Shown here in pieces: positions 1 through 13,700 of a stretch of DNA of 64,000 bases. A program made the position numbers and the translations under genes. This DNA is from Trematomus loennbergii (taxonomy: Eukaryota; Chordata; Actinopteri; Perciformes; Nototheniidae). The stretch is taken from assembly GCA_012861695.1 (NCBI GenBank), contig JAAOOA010000002.1, forward strand, positions 29,514,304-29,578,303, written 5' to 3'. Under the pieces are notes generated by a model. It saw only the letters and a list, made by a program, of their open reading frames with translations, was not told the DNA's origin and did not search any database. Within the stretch, counting starts at the first letter, position 1. Each line of letters begins with the position of its first letter.

Positions 1-113
1 TGTTTTAAACTGGAAAAGAGAAGTTGAATATGCCTACATTAATGGCTGGCCACGAGAAAAATGCTTCTTTCATTTCCTTCCTGCAGTGTTTCCCATTACA
101 ATCGTCAATTCCG

Positions 114-436
114 GCCCGTCCACACGGCGGCGTGCGTTGAAGCTTGCCGGCGGGGGGGGCTGAAACTCGACCAACAACCAATCACATGAATCTCCCGCCC
201 CGGACACGCAAGCACGCGGTTTGATTGGCTAGAGCTTGTACTGGCATATGATTCGATTGGCTGACGCTTCCGCCGAAGCTTCAAAAGTTGAACATTGCTC
301 AACTTTTGCAGCGAGCAACGCTTCTGAAGCTACGCTTCGCTCCCACAATGCAGTTCGGTGAAACGTGACGTCACCCCATTCAAAGTGAATGGGCAGAAGC
401 GTTGAAGCTTCAACGCACGCCGCCGTGTGGACGGGC
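114..436. mobile_element. MITE with perfect 31-bp terminal inverted repeats
   Basis: Bases 115-145 (beginning cccgtccacacggcggcg) are repeated exactly in reverse complement at 405-435, and the match extends one more base at each end (114/436). The interior, about 260 bp, has no coding capacity. It contains a small palindrome around 380-391 and a perfect CRE-type TGACGTCA at 366-373. Terminal inverted repeats with a short non-coding interior are typical of non-autonomous DNA transposons. I could not find a clear target-site duplication, so the superfamily is open. Confidence 0.8.
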
Positions 437-2280
437 GATTATTTAAGGATTTGTCCATGGAAGTTATTGTTATAGCAACAAACAGACTGTAGATAGACAG
501 ACAGCAGAGCTAACATATTATTAGCCATTTGGTATAACTGACAATATGACCTCATTAGAGATATGTTATACAACATAAATGTCGGCCAATAGGTAAAAAG
601 AAGTTGCAGTAAAATATTTAAAATATAGCTTGAGATAAAGTGTCTCTGTTACATAGTTTGTCCAGATAAATCGACAGATAGAGAAATCTTTCAGAGAGAA
701 ACCGTGTATTTAAAATATTTACTTTTGTTATTTTTCACTTGTCACAGGTCCAGAATACCCAGGAAACCCCCTGAGAGTTGCCAAAGCAGACTCTGATAAG
801 CACATTATTTTAACTCAACCCTTCCTGACGTCTTTAACACAGACTGCAGGGTGTTGCTCTGTGTTTTAAAAACAGCTAAATTACAAAAGCTGGCAGAGAG
901 CCCGTAGCTTTATGAGTTGATATAGAGTGAAAGATACACTGAGCAGGCACCCTTCTGATCTCTTGGGGATTTCAGAAGCAAGCTGATATACGTTCATGAA
1001 GTGGAAACTTTAAAATGTCAGCCTGAAATATGATTGTATCCCTTATTCTGCATTTTAAAAAACTAACATGGATTGCTCTTACTTAAGTCAGTGATTACAC
1101 ATGTAGTTTATGCAGCGCAGGTATGCGTGACAAACTGTTTGCATGTTTGTGCTTGTGTCTGTCTGGACGTCTGCCTGCCTGTGCACATGATATATAACGT
1201 GAAGGCAAAATAAAACACCGACACAAAGCTGGAGACTGCTTTTACATTTAAACATTTTACTTCTTGAGTTCATTCAGAACTTTAACGTTTGTCTGTTCAA
1301 TGCAACAATTTGCCGTCTGATCAGTATACGAAACACCAACTCAGAACTTTAAAAAAGCAGACTGTGTGCCTAAATTACAGCAACAACAACCTGGGGAAGT
1401 ATACAGTGTTTAGAAAGCAAGGTCAGTCTGATCTGGGAGCTTCTCAGCATTACTATGATTCAGGGACTCGCACACTTGACCTTGCAATAACACCAACCGA
1501 AAGCTACATTTTCTAATGCAGCGTGTAAAGTATGTTCAGTGAAGATAAACTTTTATTATTAAAGCTCAGTAACAAAAACACCCAGAAGTCTGCTTGTAAA
1601 TTGATACAAAAAAAACATCAACAACTTACAAGCAAACTGCTGGTTTTGTCAAATAATGCTCACGTTTTAAGCATTATTTGACATATAAATCATCTCAATT
1701 GAGCATGTTTTGCTGAGGTAGAACAGGACTCAGAAATGACGGGTAACGGGTCAAAGCAGCAAAAGTCTAATCTCTCCGCAGCAGGTGTGTGTGATGACAC
1801 AAGGGGAGACAAATGGAGGGAGGGGACCAAAGATTGACTGATGAGAGAAATGTAAAAGCATAATGAGCTAAAGAGGAAAATGGAAGAGGAGGGAGTGTGA
1901 GAACTCAAGCAGTGTGTGCGTGCATGTGGGTGTGCGTGTGTGGGTGTGTGGGTGTGTGGGTGTGGGTGCGTGTGTGTGCTCTAATTACAATACTGTGTAA
2001 AAACTCCACTCCAGCTCGTTATGCTGTTTGTATTGTTATTGTGTTTATCAGTCCAAGATCCAAAGTGTGCATGTCTGCGCTTGCATAATGTCTCTCCAGT
2101 ATCTTCTCTCTGAACGAATGCACACATGCATCCATCTCTGCATATGTCTGTGCGTCTCTGAACGCAGCATGTGTGTAAGTGTGTGTGGTTACAAGTCAGG
2201 GAGAGAGGGACAACAAGGGAGGGAGAGAGAGAGGGAGAATGAGAGAGGTTTGAGAGCTCAATGGGCAAACACTGTGTCCT
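437..2280. other. Intergenic sequence upstream of slc6a4
   Basis: No gene is supported here. The short open frames lack homology that I recognise and lack codon bias. A degenerate TG-rich tract at about 1917-1978 and a GA-rich stretch at about 2200-2250 are the only visible low-complexity features. Any promoter of slc6a4 would lie in or just after this stretch, but no unambiguous core element can be named. Confidence 0.5.
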
Positions 2281-2284
2281 GATG

Positions 2285-2401
2285 TGCTAGTGCATGCAAC
2301 ACCACGGGATTCTTTGAAGTTTGGGTAGAAGTTGCTGCTGCTGCTGCTGAGTGTCTTACAGCTGCCTCAGGGTCTACTCGTCCTCATTTACCATCTCTCA
2401 A
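2285..2401 (+). promoter_or_regulatory. slc6a4: Possible non-coding first exon of slc6a4
   Basis: A moderately GC-rich stretch with a short CTG run (about 2332-2349) ends in a good splice donor (ctcaag|gtaatg, intron from 2402). The next good acceptor downstream is at 4347, at the start of the exon that carries the slc6a4 start codon. SLC6A4 genes usually have a non-coding first exon, so this could be the 5' UTR exon. No TATA box or initiator is clear, and transcript data would be needed to confirm it. Confidence 0.25.
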
Positions 2402-4347
2402 GGTAATGTATGTGAAGCATGGGAGTTGGGATAAAAACCTAATGGTGTCTTCATTTTGCTTTTTTTGTATTTACTTCGAAATTGTCTGCCTGGAGACAAT
2501 TTATTTGAAGATTAAATAGAGTTTACTAAGATATGAGATGGCTCAAAAGAGTCTACCTTTTTTTATTTGGTTTGTTTTATTATCAGTCATTGGTATTTTT
2601 CTCACGCGTCCTATTTCAGTTTATCTGTGTTTGAATCTGGATGTTATCATCATCCTACGCAGCTTATTCTTTATTAAAGTCTTCTTGGTTGAACGCTAAA
2701 GGATAATGATTTTGTTATATTACTAGTGGCTTTAAAGTTTCCACCACAGTATCATTTTGTAATTTTGTTGTGTTTTCTTATATACGGGGCAAGGGAAAAA
2801 ACAGTTTTCAAACTTAATTGGAGTGTTACTTCTTCACTCAGTGTTTTCAGACTTTGATCAAGTGTTTCTGCGGGTCAGATCAAGCTGTTCACTATTTTTC
2901 TCTACCTTCTATTGAAAGGTTTGACAGCTGATACGTTGAGGGCTTTGTGAATGATTGTAAGTGAAAAACGTATAGTCATTCAAGTAAATTGATTACATTT
3001 GCAATGTACCCCTACGTTTCCTTAAAGATTCTACCTTTTGAGTAGAGATTGTCTGTCATTGTCGGTCAAGTTTAATATCAGCCAGGTGGAGCGTACTTGG
3101 TTTTAATCATTCTTTGTATATTTAAATTCAGTAATTGTTGTAATGAATAACTTGCTCTCATCAGGAAATAAGAGTACAAGTGTGTGAGGAGAGAGGATCT
3201 TGGTTGCTGCGTATTCAGATGTTAGTGTCGAGTGAATTTTGTGCCGGACACTCGTTCTTAATTAAGATAATGGCGTTCGTTTAAATGACGTCTACCTACA
3301 TTCAGGCATTCATTAGTATTTGAGCTAACACTGTAAACTAAACTAAATCACTCTTAAACTAAATAGCTCTCAGTTTGACCCATTACTCACGTGAGCAATT
3401 TAGAGTCTATTTTGAGCATGTGTGAACTTTGTACTGAAAAAGGAATGTCTAAGTGTGGTTTGTTTTTGTTAAATTAAAAGGTAATTGTGTCCATGCCTAG
3501 CTGTTCTTACAAAAATGAGAACCAAAGTAAAGATGAAAAACAAAAATGTTTGAAAAAATCATTTGGTCATTATAATTGATCATTTAATTAAGGAACCGAG
3601 TTAAACATACTGCATTTATCTTATATCTTAATTGTGTCACTTAAGACACGTAAAATAAGATGTGCGTTTGAAATAGCATCCATGTCTAATTGTACGCATA
3701 CTTATTTCTGTCAAACATATGCATTTTAGATATTCTTGTTTTAATGTATTATATAAATGTTCTATGATAGTTTTCAAGCCTTGAGGTCAAATTATAAATA
3801 TTGATTATGTATAATAATCTGTTGTCCACTTAGAGCATTTTGCAGGGACAACCTGTTGAGCAAAAACTTTAATATGTGACTGATGTCAGATCTTTTTGCT
3901 CTAATCATTTATATTGCTTTGGTAACAACAAAACAATACAAAACAATCAAATATAACTTCTTCTTTTCTGACTTTTAAGATTTTCTCTTGTGTTTTTTGC
4001 CTTCCTGCCGGTGCACGTGTTTATAATGTGCGTATAGCCTTAAGTATTCCAGCTTTGATGAGATAAGCATGGAAACAGGTTATGCAACTGAGTCGCATGA
4101 AACTAGAAACTTAGAAAGAAAAAAATAAGAAAATCAGCACGTCTCAGCACAATCAACTCGATTTACACCATTCTTTTTTAGGACATTCAAATATATTCCC
4201 ATCTCTCACTTTACCTAAATAAACGGGCGGTAAATCTGGATACTGTATGTTATCGTCAAATCTCAGAGCATCTATAGTAAAGTTAATGTGAGCTGATTAC
4301 CTTTTTCTTCATGTAACTTATATGTGTCTTTTCCCTGTGTGTTGCAG
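2402..4347 (+). other. Putative 5' UTR intron of slc6a4 (AT-rich)
   Basis: About 1.9 kb of AT-rich DNA lies between a plausible donor at 2402 and the acceptor tgtgttgcag ending at 4347. I see no coding frame, no mobile element with intact ends and no RNA gene. Confidence 0.3.
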
Positions 4348-4760
4348 TTTGCCCCATCACTGAGTGTCTCAGAGGACGAGCAGTTTGTGGAGAAGATCCA
4401 AGACTCTTGTAACTTTTCTGCTGTCCACACCCTGTTCAAACACATCTCTCCTCTCGTGTCCGTCCTGGTTTTCTTTCTTACTCAACAGACTCATTTCAGT
4501 TCTCTCCCACACGCGAACTCCCCAATCTGGCCCATTCTCTTAATTCTTAGTGTATATTTGAGCTGTTTTCTTTACCTGCCCTTTCACAATCCTGCTCATT
4601 TAGTCACCACAGCATCCCTGCACCATTCCCTCGCCCTCCTCACCCCTCTGTTCCCCTGATGGGCGCCACATCAGACAGCAGCGCCACATTCCCTTCATCG
4701 TCACTGAGAACCTCCCTCCACCCCTAACCACCTCGCCATAACCACCACCAACACAACCCA
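4348..4760 (+). other. slc6a4: 5' UTR part of slc6a4 start-codon exon
   Basis: After the acceptor at 4347 the exon runs about 413 bases before the ATG at 4761 (context caacccaATGg). The frame opening at 4324 is stopped at 4659 and does not continue into the transporter, so this stretch is best read as untranslated leader. It is C/T-rich. Confidence 0.4.
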
Positions 4761-7700
4761 ATGGAGAAACAAGACATGATGCTGACGAACATGTTGAATA
4801 TGGACAAAGGGGAGAAAGGGAGAGCGGAGGGGCCGGGGGATGAAGAGGAGGGGACACAGCAGGAGAATGGCAGACTGACGTTGGATGACGGTCTCTCAGA
4901 GAAAGGAACCAAGAGTTTGAGCTCCGGCTCTGGACAGCAGGTGTCCAATGGCTTCAACACATCCACGCCTCAGAGCCCCAAAGAGGGGCCGGGGGGCGCA
5001 GCCTGCTCCGGGGGGACGGCCTCCGCGTCTGGGTCAGGCCCCGGGGCCACGGTGCCGCCGGGGGGCCTCAGGACTCTGGTGGTCCAACAGACCAGCTTGG
5101 AGAGGCCCAGAGAAACCTGGAGCAAGAAGATGGACTTCCTGCTCTCTGTGATCGGCTACGCTGTGGACCTGGGGAACGTCTGGCGCTTCCCTTACATCTG
5201 CTACCAAAACGGAGGAGGTGAGGAGGCAAAAGATGTTTGGCATTGGACGGGGAAGATAAGGAGAGGGGTGGAGATTAGGAGAACTTGGCTTGAGTAAATA
5301 CAGAAAGAACAGAAGCGTTCCTGCTTGATATACCATATGTAAAATAAGATACAGTATGTAGCAGATTAAGTAAGTGCATTTTCTAAAGTAACTTTTACCA
5401 TCATTAAAGGTGGAGGGGGACGCAGACTATATCTGTTGTGATACGATAAACTGTATTGCCTTCGTAAGGAACATTTTTTTCGACTCTTTCCTGCAGTTCC
5501 ACAAAAGATAAAAATCATAAATACTACTTAGTGCACGATAAAAGAATAGATAAATATACATATACGCGTCGTATATACAGACAACATACTGACGATAACG
5601 ACCTATTGCAGGAATGAGTGTCGGACCCTGAATCTCCTACCATAACTAATGAGCTGGAACTCCATGTTTTGTGCTCATAAATGTTTTTGCGGGATACATT
5701 TTTTTAACCCTCTTAATTTAGAATATCAGGTGAGCCATCTTAGAACATTATAATTTTCTCTAAAACAAACGGCTGAAGAAAAAGGGTGTAGACTATACGG
5801 AGTGCTGCAGTTACCATAGTTGTTTATGAGAAGCGCTTGATTCAGCTCATCTTGCACAAAGAGGTAAGCTTACGTTCCTCACAAAGCCTGTGTGGTCCGC
5901 CTGAGCTCTGGAACTACACAATCCTCACTTTGCAGCAAACAGGGCCTCCCTTTCCACTTTTATTGAATATGCAATAATAAAATCTTTGCAATTTCCTGTG
6001 CTCTGTGTGTGTGTCTCACGGAGCGAGGTAGAGATGGCGACTGGGAGACACTTGATAGAGGCAACAGTATTAATTGTGTTTTTATGAGAACGCCTTCACT
6101 GCCTTTCTCCTTGCTTAATAACCTGTCTCCCAGGCAGCTGCTCAATCAACCCTTATCTTTGCTCTGCTTTGACACACACCGCCCCGCGTACACAAATGCA
6201 CACATGCACATTAAAATAAGTTGATAATCAGATAGAAATAAATAAAGAAAGAGATGTGTTGTCAAACTCTGCACGTTAGGTTGTAGAGTTCACAGATTTC
6301 CCTGCCATCCTGCTGCTTTTCAGTGTGTGGCCTTCCTCTTCTCCCTCCATCATGTGTATACTTTCCTCTGTTAGCAGCCAACATTGCACTAGTCCCAATT
6401 TATCATTATAGAATTGAAACAAAACGACCCTCTTACTGTGTCTTTCCACATCACATTAAATGGAGAGTTATGAAACTGGGCAAGCACTCATTGCAGATTT
6501 TGAATGACCACGGTTATACTTACAATATTTATTGTTTTTAACAGAGTGCTTTTTAATGTCATTGTAGATTGGGAGTTATTTAGAGGCCTAAGGAGATTAC
6601 AGATGGAGTGTGAACCAGAAGTGTTTCTCCGGAGTGTGATAGACTTTTAACTGTTCATCCATAACTCTTTATTTCTTCCCATTATTTCCCTCTCACTTTC
6701 CCGAATGTTTTCTTTATTTCTGTTCTCCCTCTTTGCATATTTGTTTTATCTTAAACCCCCTTTTCCAACCCTTAATCTCCCGCTCTCATCCCCAATGCTT
6801 TCCATGTCTTGCCTCCCCCCCCTCCCAGGTGCCTTTTTGCTGCCCTACCTGTTGATGGCGATATTTGGAGGCGTCCCTCTCTTCTACATGGAGCTGGCTC
6901 TCGGCCAGTTCCACCGCAGCGGCTGCATCTCCATCTGGAAACACATCTGCCCCATCTTCAAAGGTAACAGTAGGAGAGGAGAGAAAACAGAACAGTTAGA
7001 GGAATGAGTTAAAAAGCAATAGCTTGGATTGAAAGGGAGGAGAGTAGCTCCTACAAACAGGAACATTGGCAGTAGGAGAACAAAAAAAGGGAAAAACGTC
7101 CAGCCGTCAGAGCCTGAGAGACGGTTCATTTAACCTCCTCCACCCCGTCAGTACAGTTCCCTTGAAGAGCATCTCCAGTGGACTCTCTGTTATGGTAATT
7201 GTCACATTTCCATGCCAAATGCCAGATGCTCAGAAATGTGATAGTATGTTGGTTGTTGTTGTTGTTCAGAAATGTCACCAACTCACCCAGTAGCAACTTG
7301 AATTAGCTTGGAAACACCACTGATGTCTCCTGAAGGAGTGAATGACTGGTGCCACAGACATGTTATCTTATATTTCTTCTAAATAAACATAAATGGGGAT
7401 TTTATAATAAAGATTTTCAATTTTCTTCCACTCTCACAGGGATCGGCTTTGCCATCTGCATCATCGCCCTCTACGTCGCTTTCTACTACAACACCATCAT
7501 GGCCTGGGCTCTGTACTATCTGCTGTCGTCGTTTCGGCCCACCCTGCCGTGGACCACCTGCTCCAACAGCTGGAACACAGCCAACTGCAACCTCTACATG
7601 TCCACGGACCACAATGTGTCCTGGTCCAACTCCTCCACCTCCCCCGCAGAGGAGTTCTATACGTAAGTACATGTAAGTCGGATGTAGATGCGTAGGGGGT

Positions 7701-10700
7701 GAGTTACGCAGGAGGGAGACGTCAAGGGGAGAGGGAGGACGACTTCCAGAGAGCCATTACCGGTTCTGGTTCTGGTGTTTATGTTCACTTGCATAATTGG
7801 CTACCATCATTTCGTAATAAGAAACACTGATCTCATCTAAGATTCTTAGAAGCACAGGAAACATTAGTAACATACTCTGTGAAGAACAAGCTTTATTTGA
7901 TAGAGTTTGGAGTTGACTCTGTCTATTAGATTTATGGGGGGGAGAGCTCTATAAATAGCAGTCAATTTGATCTCCTCCCAGGGAAGACCGGGCCTTGACA
8001 CAGGTGGTGGAGTGAAGCAGAGAAGCTGCATACACTCACATGACAGCAAATATATAAAACAGATAAAGTGGTTTAGATATCATTCAGCTGAGATGATTAT
8101 TGGATGATAGGAAAGCCTGCAAACCAATCCCAGTGAAATCATTGGAGGATAATCGAGAGGTTAGTGTCAAGGTGAAATATAACGATATTTGTCTTACTGC
8201 TTTAATGTGTGCTAACAGTTAACAAATATGTACGTTAAAAAGTAATACCTGCAGTTTTAGTAAGAACACAGTTGTGACACAAACATGTTTTTTTTTTAAG
8301 TTCTCCTTTTCCCTATTGTTGACTAGGAAACAATTTGTGCTCAAGATTTGACAACAAACCAGATTGTACTGGCCTTTCAGGTCAAAATAAATGTAAACTG
8401 ATTATGTATATTACTCTAAGTGTTATTACTTCTTCAGCGTGCTGTTTCCACAGTAAGTTAAATCTCTCCCCCCACGCAAGTTACTTATTTATTTTACTGT
8501 AAAGTAAAACCTTAGCTGTGTCTTCCTGGCTCGGTCTTATCAGCTTCCCGCTCAGCCGTGTCTGCGTCGGACCGCTGGGACAGATTGAGAGTTTATCCGT
8601 AGTCGACTTTTCCTAATACAGGTTTTAGAGTAACAAATTCCGCAACTCAGTCTGGCGCCAGAATTTCCTGTTTTCGACATAAATCACGTCTCTGTTTTAT
8701 CGTGCGAGCTCTGTGTGCTTAACCTGTGACCAGATGTTAACCTCGCTGCTCATTTCTGCCTCCTTCTTTTCTGCCTGGTAATTCTTGTTTCACTTTGGCT
8801 TGTGTAAACTGCTATGAAAGTCAGTCAAGGCTCTCGCGCACAGCTTTTATTGAGACTCCTTACGGTTTCCCTGAGGTGAACTTACATTACGACTAATTTC
8901 ATCTGCAAGTATCATGTATGTGTGTATATTCGTCTGGGCATTATCATCCTCATATTCAATATACTGTATTGTTGATTTAATACCCGTCCTATATTATCCC
9001 TTTCTGTCCTGTTGTTGACACCCTGCCCTTCAAAAACATATATTAATCTCCTCTTCTTTGTAACGGGTTTTTTTTTCTTGCTGATCCATCTCCTTCCTTC
9101 CGTGCATTATCTCTTTCCTCTGCTTTCCAAATGTCCCAACATCTATTGACCCTATCCTTGTTTTTCTTCCTCTGTCTAATCTTCTCTGTTATTATTCTAC
9201 ACATTCTTCTTATACCTTCTCATCTTCATCCTTCCCTAATTTCTTCCATCTTTCCGTGTTTTTTTAATGACTCCCTTTATCTCCTCTGATGTCGTCTCCC
9301 TACTGTATATTGAAATTGTCTTGTCTCCCCCTCTTCGTCCTCACCTCTCAATCCCAACATCCCCCCCCTGCCTTGTTCCCCCCTCCAGTCGCCAGGTGCT
9401 GCAGGTCCACCGCTCCGCAGGTCTGCACCAGCTGGGCTCTGTCAGCTGGCAGCTGGCCCTCTGCCTGCTCTTCATCTTCACCATCGTCTACTTCAGCATC
9501 TGGAAAGGAGTCAAGACGTCTGGAAAGGTAACCGAAGGGGCGCCTGCCTGGCTAATGGGGGTGTCAGTTAGACTGGATGGATGGATGTATTGATGGAGCC
9601 AGAGATGCAGAGAAAAAGATGTTCTTCTATCATCTCTTAACTCACCCAGTATCCTTCATCATCATGGGTAGAAAAGTTAGATAGATAGACAGTCAACAAG
9701 CTATGAGTATGATTTACGCTGCTACGACTAGACGTACAGTTCAAGTTTATAGACAGAAAAGTGAATAGTATTTCCTCCTTTCCTGCATCAGGTAGTTTGG
9801 GTGACTGCTACTTTTCCATACCTGGTCCTCCTGGTGCTGCTCGTCCGTGGGGCCACTCTGCCCGGGGCCTGGAGGGGCGTGGTCTTCTATCTCAAACCTG
9901 ATTGGCAGAAACTGCTTAGCACAACAGTAAGTCAGTCGTTGCAGTCTAGCAAGGCTGTATTTGAAACTTTTGTGTTTGTACAAACTAACATTGTTGAACC
10001 TTTCACAATCTGTCAGGTGTGGATTGATGCAGCGGCTCAGATTTTCTTCTCACTGGGTCCGGGGTTTGGCGTGCTCCTTGCTTTTGCCAGCTACAACCCA
10101 TTTCACAACAACTGCTACAAGTGAGAACATCTCATGAAAACAAATGTCTTTCACAATATAATGAAACCTATCTGTGTATCAAGCCAAATCCGCCTTTGGT
10201 GCTTTTCCTCATCCCTATATTACAGCTCTACAGACATCCTTTAAATATAATTATCAGAGCTTTTTTTATCTAGACACATTTCCAGAAACATGCATCTATA
10301 CAGGTGGATCAATAACATTCCTATATCACAAAGTTTCCCGATGTCTATACAACTATAAAGAGGCTCAAAAAATAAGTATTAACGACGCTCTCCCGATCTC
10401 AAATTCTTACCCTTAATATTTGTCCTTCTCAGAGATGCCTTGATCACCAGCTCTGTGAACTGTCTGACCAGCTTCCTGTCCGGCTTCGTCATCTTCACCG
10501 TGTTGGGCTACATGGCTGAGATGAGGCAGCAGGATGTGGGAGTGTGGCCAAGGATGCTGGTAGGTACAAATGGGATGAATAAGTAACCTAGATTGAATTG
10601 ATCAGAATTGTACATAGGGCAAGCTTTGACTTATCATATCACGTTGACTAAAGCAGAATGATGCACACATTGGACAACAATGCAGCTGTAAGGATGAATC

Positions 10701-13700
10701 AGATTCACTTTTCCTTGCTCTCTGTTCCAGGTCCCAGTCTGCTATTCATCATTTACGCAGAAGCCATAGCAAACATGCCTGCTGCTACGTTCTTCTCCAT
10801 CATCTTCTTCCTCATGATCATTATGTTGGGTCTGGACAGCACGGTTAGTTTGATCATTACTCATGTCAGTGCAAAACTGAGTCAAATGTGTTGTGTTTCC
10901 TCACCTCTTTCCTTTCTACCTGATTCTTTAGTTGCACAGTGCCCGGCTCTTGTGTGTTCTCTCAGACCTACAAACAGACGCTTCATATTTGCCTTGTCGT
11001 ACAGGTTAATGCCTCGTTCTGTTTGACTTGTGTTTACCCGTTGTAGCCGTTGCTCCATAAAGGTTTTGGGTTTTATTTGTCCTCTCTGTTGGATGTTGGA
11101 TAACAGTCAGCGAAAAACAATGCAATAGGACTTTCATATCGCTGTTGTGTGGCGATCTTGTCTCCATAAGCCTGTGTTTATCTGCGCTGAGGCAGCCAGC
11201 TGGAGAGACCCGCGCTGTTATCACCTCCTGATAATCAGGCTGGAATCAGCATCCAGGTTGCTATGCTCCTCCATTTTATGACTGAGGATATTACCGCACA
11301 ATGTGGAGCTGTATGTGGATTCATGTCAGATAGGAGTTTGTTTCTCTTCTTTTCTTTGTGCAAATAACAGTAATCTTGAATATGTTTCATCAGTGCGCTG
11401 TGGATTGCCAAAAGAGTGTCATACTCGTACTGGATTCATTACTTCCTTGTTGTTTTTAAATCATTGCATGGACTGGCACCACATTACCTGTCTGAGTTGT
11501 TGCACCGCCATGCTCCAGCTATAGCATTGCGCTCAGCTCAGCAAAATATGTTGGTGGTTCCTCGGTGCAGGAAAAAAACCCGAGGTGACAGGGCTTTCAG
11601 TGTTGCAGCTCCCAGACTGTGGAACAGCCTCCCAGTACATATCCGGACTGCTGAGTCTATTGAACTTTTTAAATCTCAGCTAAAAACTCACCTTTTTGCC
11701 CTGGCTTTTAATACTAGTTGAACATTACATTTTTACATTTTTACATTTGTATGTGTTTTTATATGTTTCTAGTTATTGTGCTTTTTATCATGTTTTAATT
11801 ATTGTTTTATTATTGTACTCCCATTGTGTTATTTGATATTGTAGTTATTGCCTGTACAGCACTTTGGTCAACTGAGGTTGTTTTAAATGTGCTATATAAA
11901 TAAATAAAAATTGAGATTGAGATCAAACAGCTGATTAGTAACAAATAATATTTAGATACAGTCAAATGTATCTCGATACTTATTTTCTCAATTGTTCGTT
12001 TCCCTCTTGCTTATTTCCGTCTCCCTCCCCTCCTTGCTGTACTCCTCTCTGCAGTTTGCGGGGTTGGAGGGGGTGATCACGGCGATGATCGATGAGTTCC
12101 CGCAGCTCCTGTCTAAGAGACGAGAGTGGTTCGTCCTCGGCCTGGTGTGCGTCTGCTTCCTCGGGGCCCTCTCCACACTCACATATGTAAGTGAAATGAC
12201 CACATCACACACAAGCCACTTTCAAAATGTCACCTAATAAGCATCGAACAAATCTATCATAAATAAAACAGCTGTATTTTGATAATCGTCTACAAAAAAA
12301 CATTAATCCCTCTCTCTGTTCTCCCCTGCTGTCTCAGGGTGGAGCGTTTGTGGTGAAGCTGTTTGAGGAGTACGCTACGGGCCCCGCCGTCATCACCGTG
12401 GTGCTGCTCGAAGTCGTCGCCGTCTCCTGGTTCTACGGCAAGTCTGTGCGATTGTAGCAATGATGGGGTGGAGTTGCGACCTTATTGTGAATGACTGCAT
12501 GAGTTTAGTTGCATCGTGTGACGCAATACTATGTTGCGGTTCATTTTTTAATCACACATTGAGAGTGTTGTTGCAGATTTATTACGTTACTATAATCTTA
12601 CCTCTTTGTCTTTTTAGTGTCTGTTTAGTTTCAGTCACCTCAAAGATGCCCTCCTGATTGTTGTGACTTGGTATTGACTCTGTGTTTGGGTTCCAGGTAC
12701 CAACCGTTTCTGTAATGACATCCCTCATGCTTGGTTTCTACCCGGGTTGTTTCTGGAGGATCTGCTGGGTGGCCATCTGCCCCTGCTTCCTGCTGGTGAG
12801 GCCCGTTTACAGTACTTACACATATATGTACAAACTCAGAAGGCCGCTAAGTTGAGTAAATGCCTAGAGGAGCAATTTGAATACGTATAAGCTTATATTA
12901 TAGTTTCTCATATTATTTCCAGCTGTTTAATCCTTGTTATATCTGCTTGTGTTCCCGTTCCTGTGTGCAGTTCATCATCATCAGTTTCCTGGCCTTCCCT
13001 CCAGAGGTCAGGTTGTTCGACTACCACTTCCCTCCATGGACCACTGTCCTGGGCTACTGCATCGGGGTCTCTTCATTCATCTGTGTGCCTGCTTATATGG
13101 TCTTCTACTTGCTCAATGCCAAGGGAACATTCAAACAGGTACACCTTTCTTTTCATTCACATTTGAAGTGTATCCTCCCTATGACTCCCCTCGTTCACAT
13201 TGCTCTGTCCTTATCCCCACACGACCTTTCGCTCTCTTACTGACACCTCTCCAACAACAGGCAGTGCCTCTGTTCCTTTCCTTTGAACGCACCGTCAGGC
13301 TTTACCCTCTGCAGTGAGCACATGATTTGGGATCAGGATCAAAGGAGTGCTGAGGAGGCAGAGGCCAGAGATTAAAGCCAAGCCAAAGCCAAGAAACAAT
13401 CCATTACAAATAAGAGTTTACACACACATGCATACATGTAGGGCATTACCTAATTACACAGACCAAACACTTACCTCTGACTCTTACGTCACACATCGGC
13501 ATTCAACACCTGTGCAAGCCTTCACGTAGCCAGTTTTGAACATAAAAGCAAATCTAAAACAGACCAGATTTTTGTCATTAACAGGGCTTTAACAACAGAG
13601 CACGGTGCATGGCAAAATAAATAAGCATCATTAATACAAATGATCTTCAAAACCTATTCAAGATACAGGTTTGACAATTAAAGGTGGGGTAGGTAAGTTT

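Noticed and set aside
4324..4659. 111-codon frame upstream of slc6a4 as an N-terminal extension
   Set aside because: It terminates before the transporter start, is in a region read as 5' UTR, and has no SLC6 similarity.
11416..11721. 101-codon frame as an unknown host gene
   Set aside because: The peptide is the C-terminal end of an L2/CR1-type LINE ORF2 and is followed by the LINE 3' tail.
10433..12795. slc6a4 as a pseudogene
   Set aside because: All 13 exons, splice sites, binding residues and the C-terminus are intact, and the same type of break occurs in ssh2, so sequence error is the simpler explanation.
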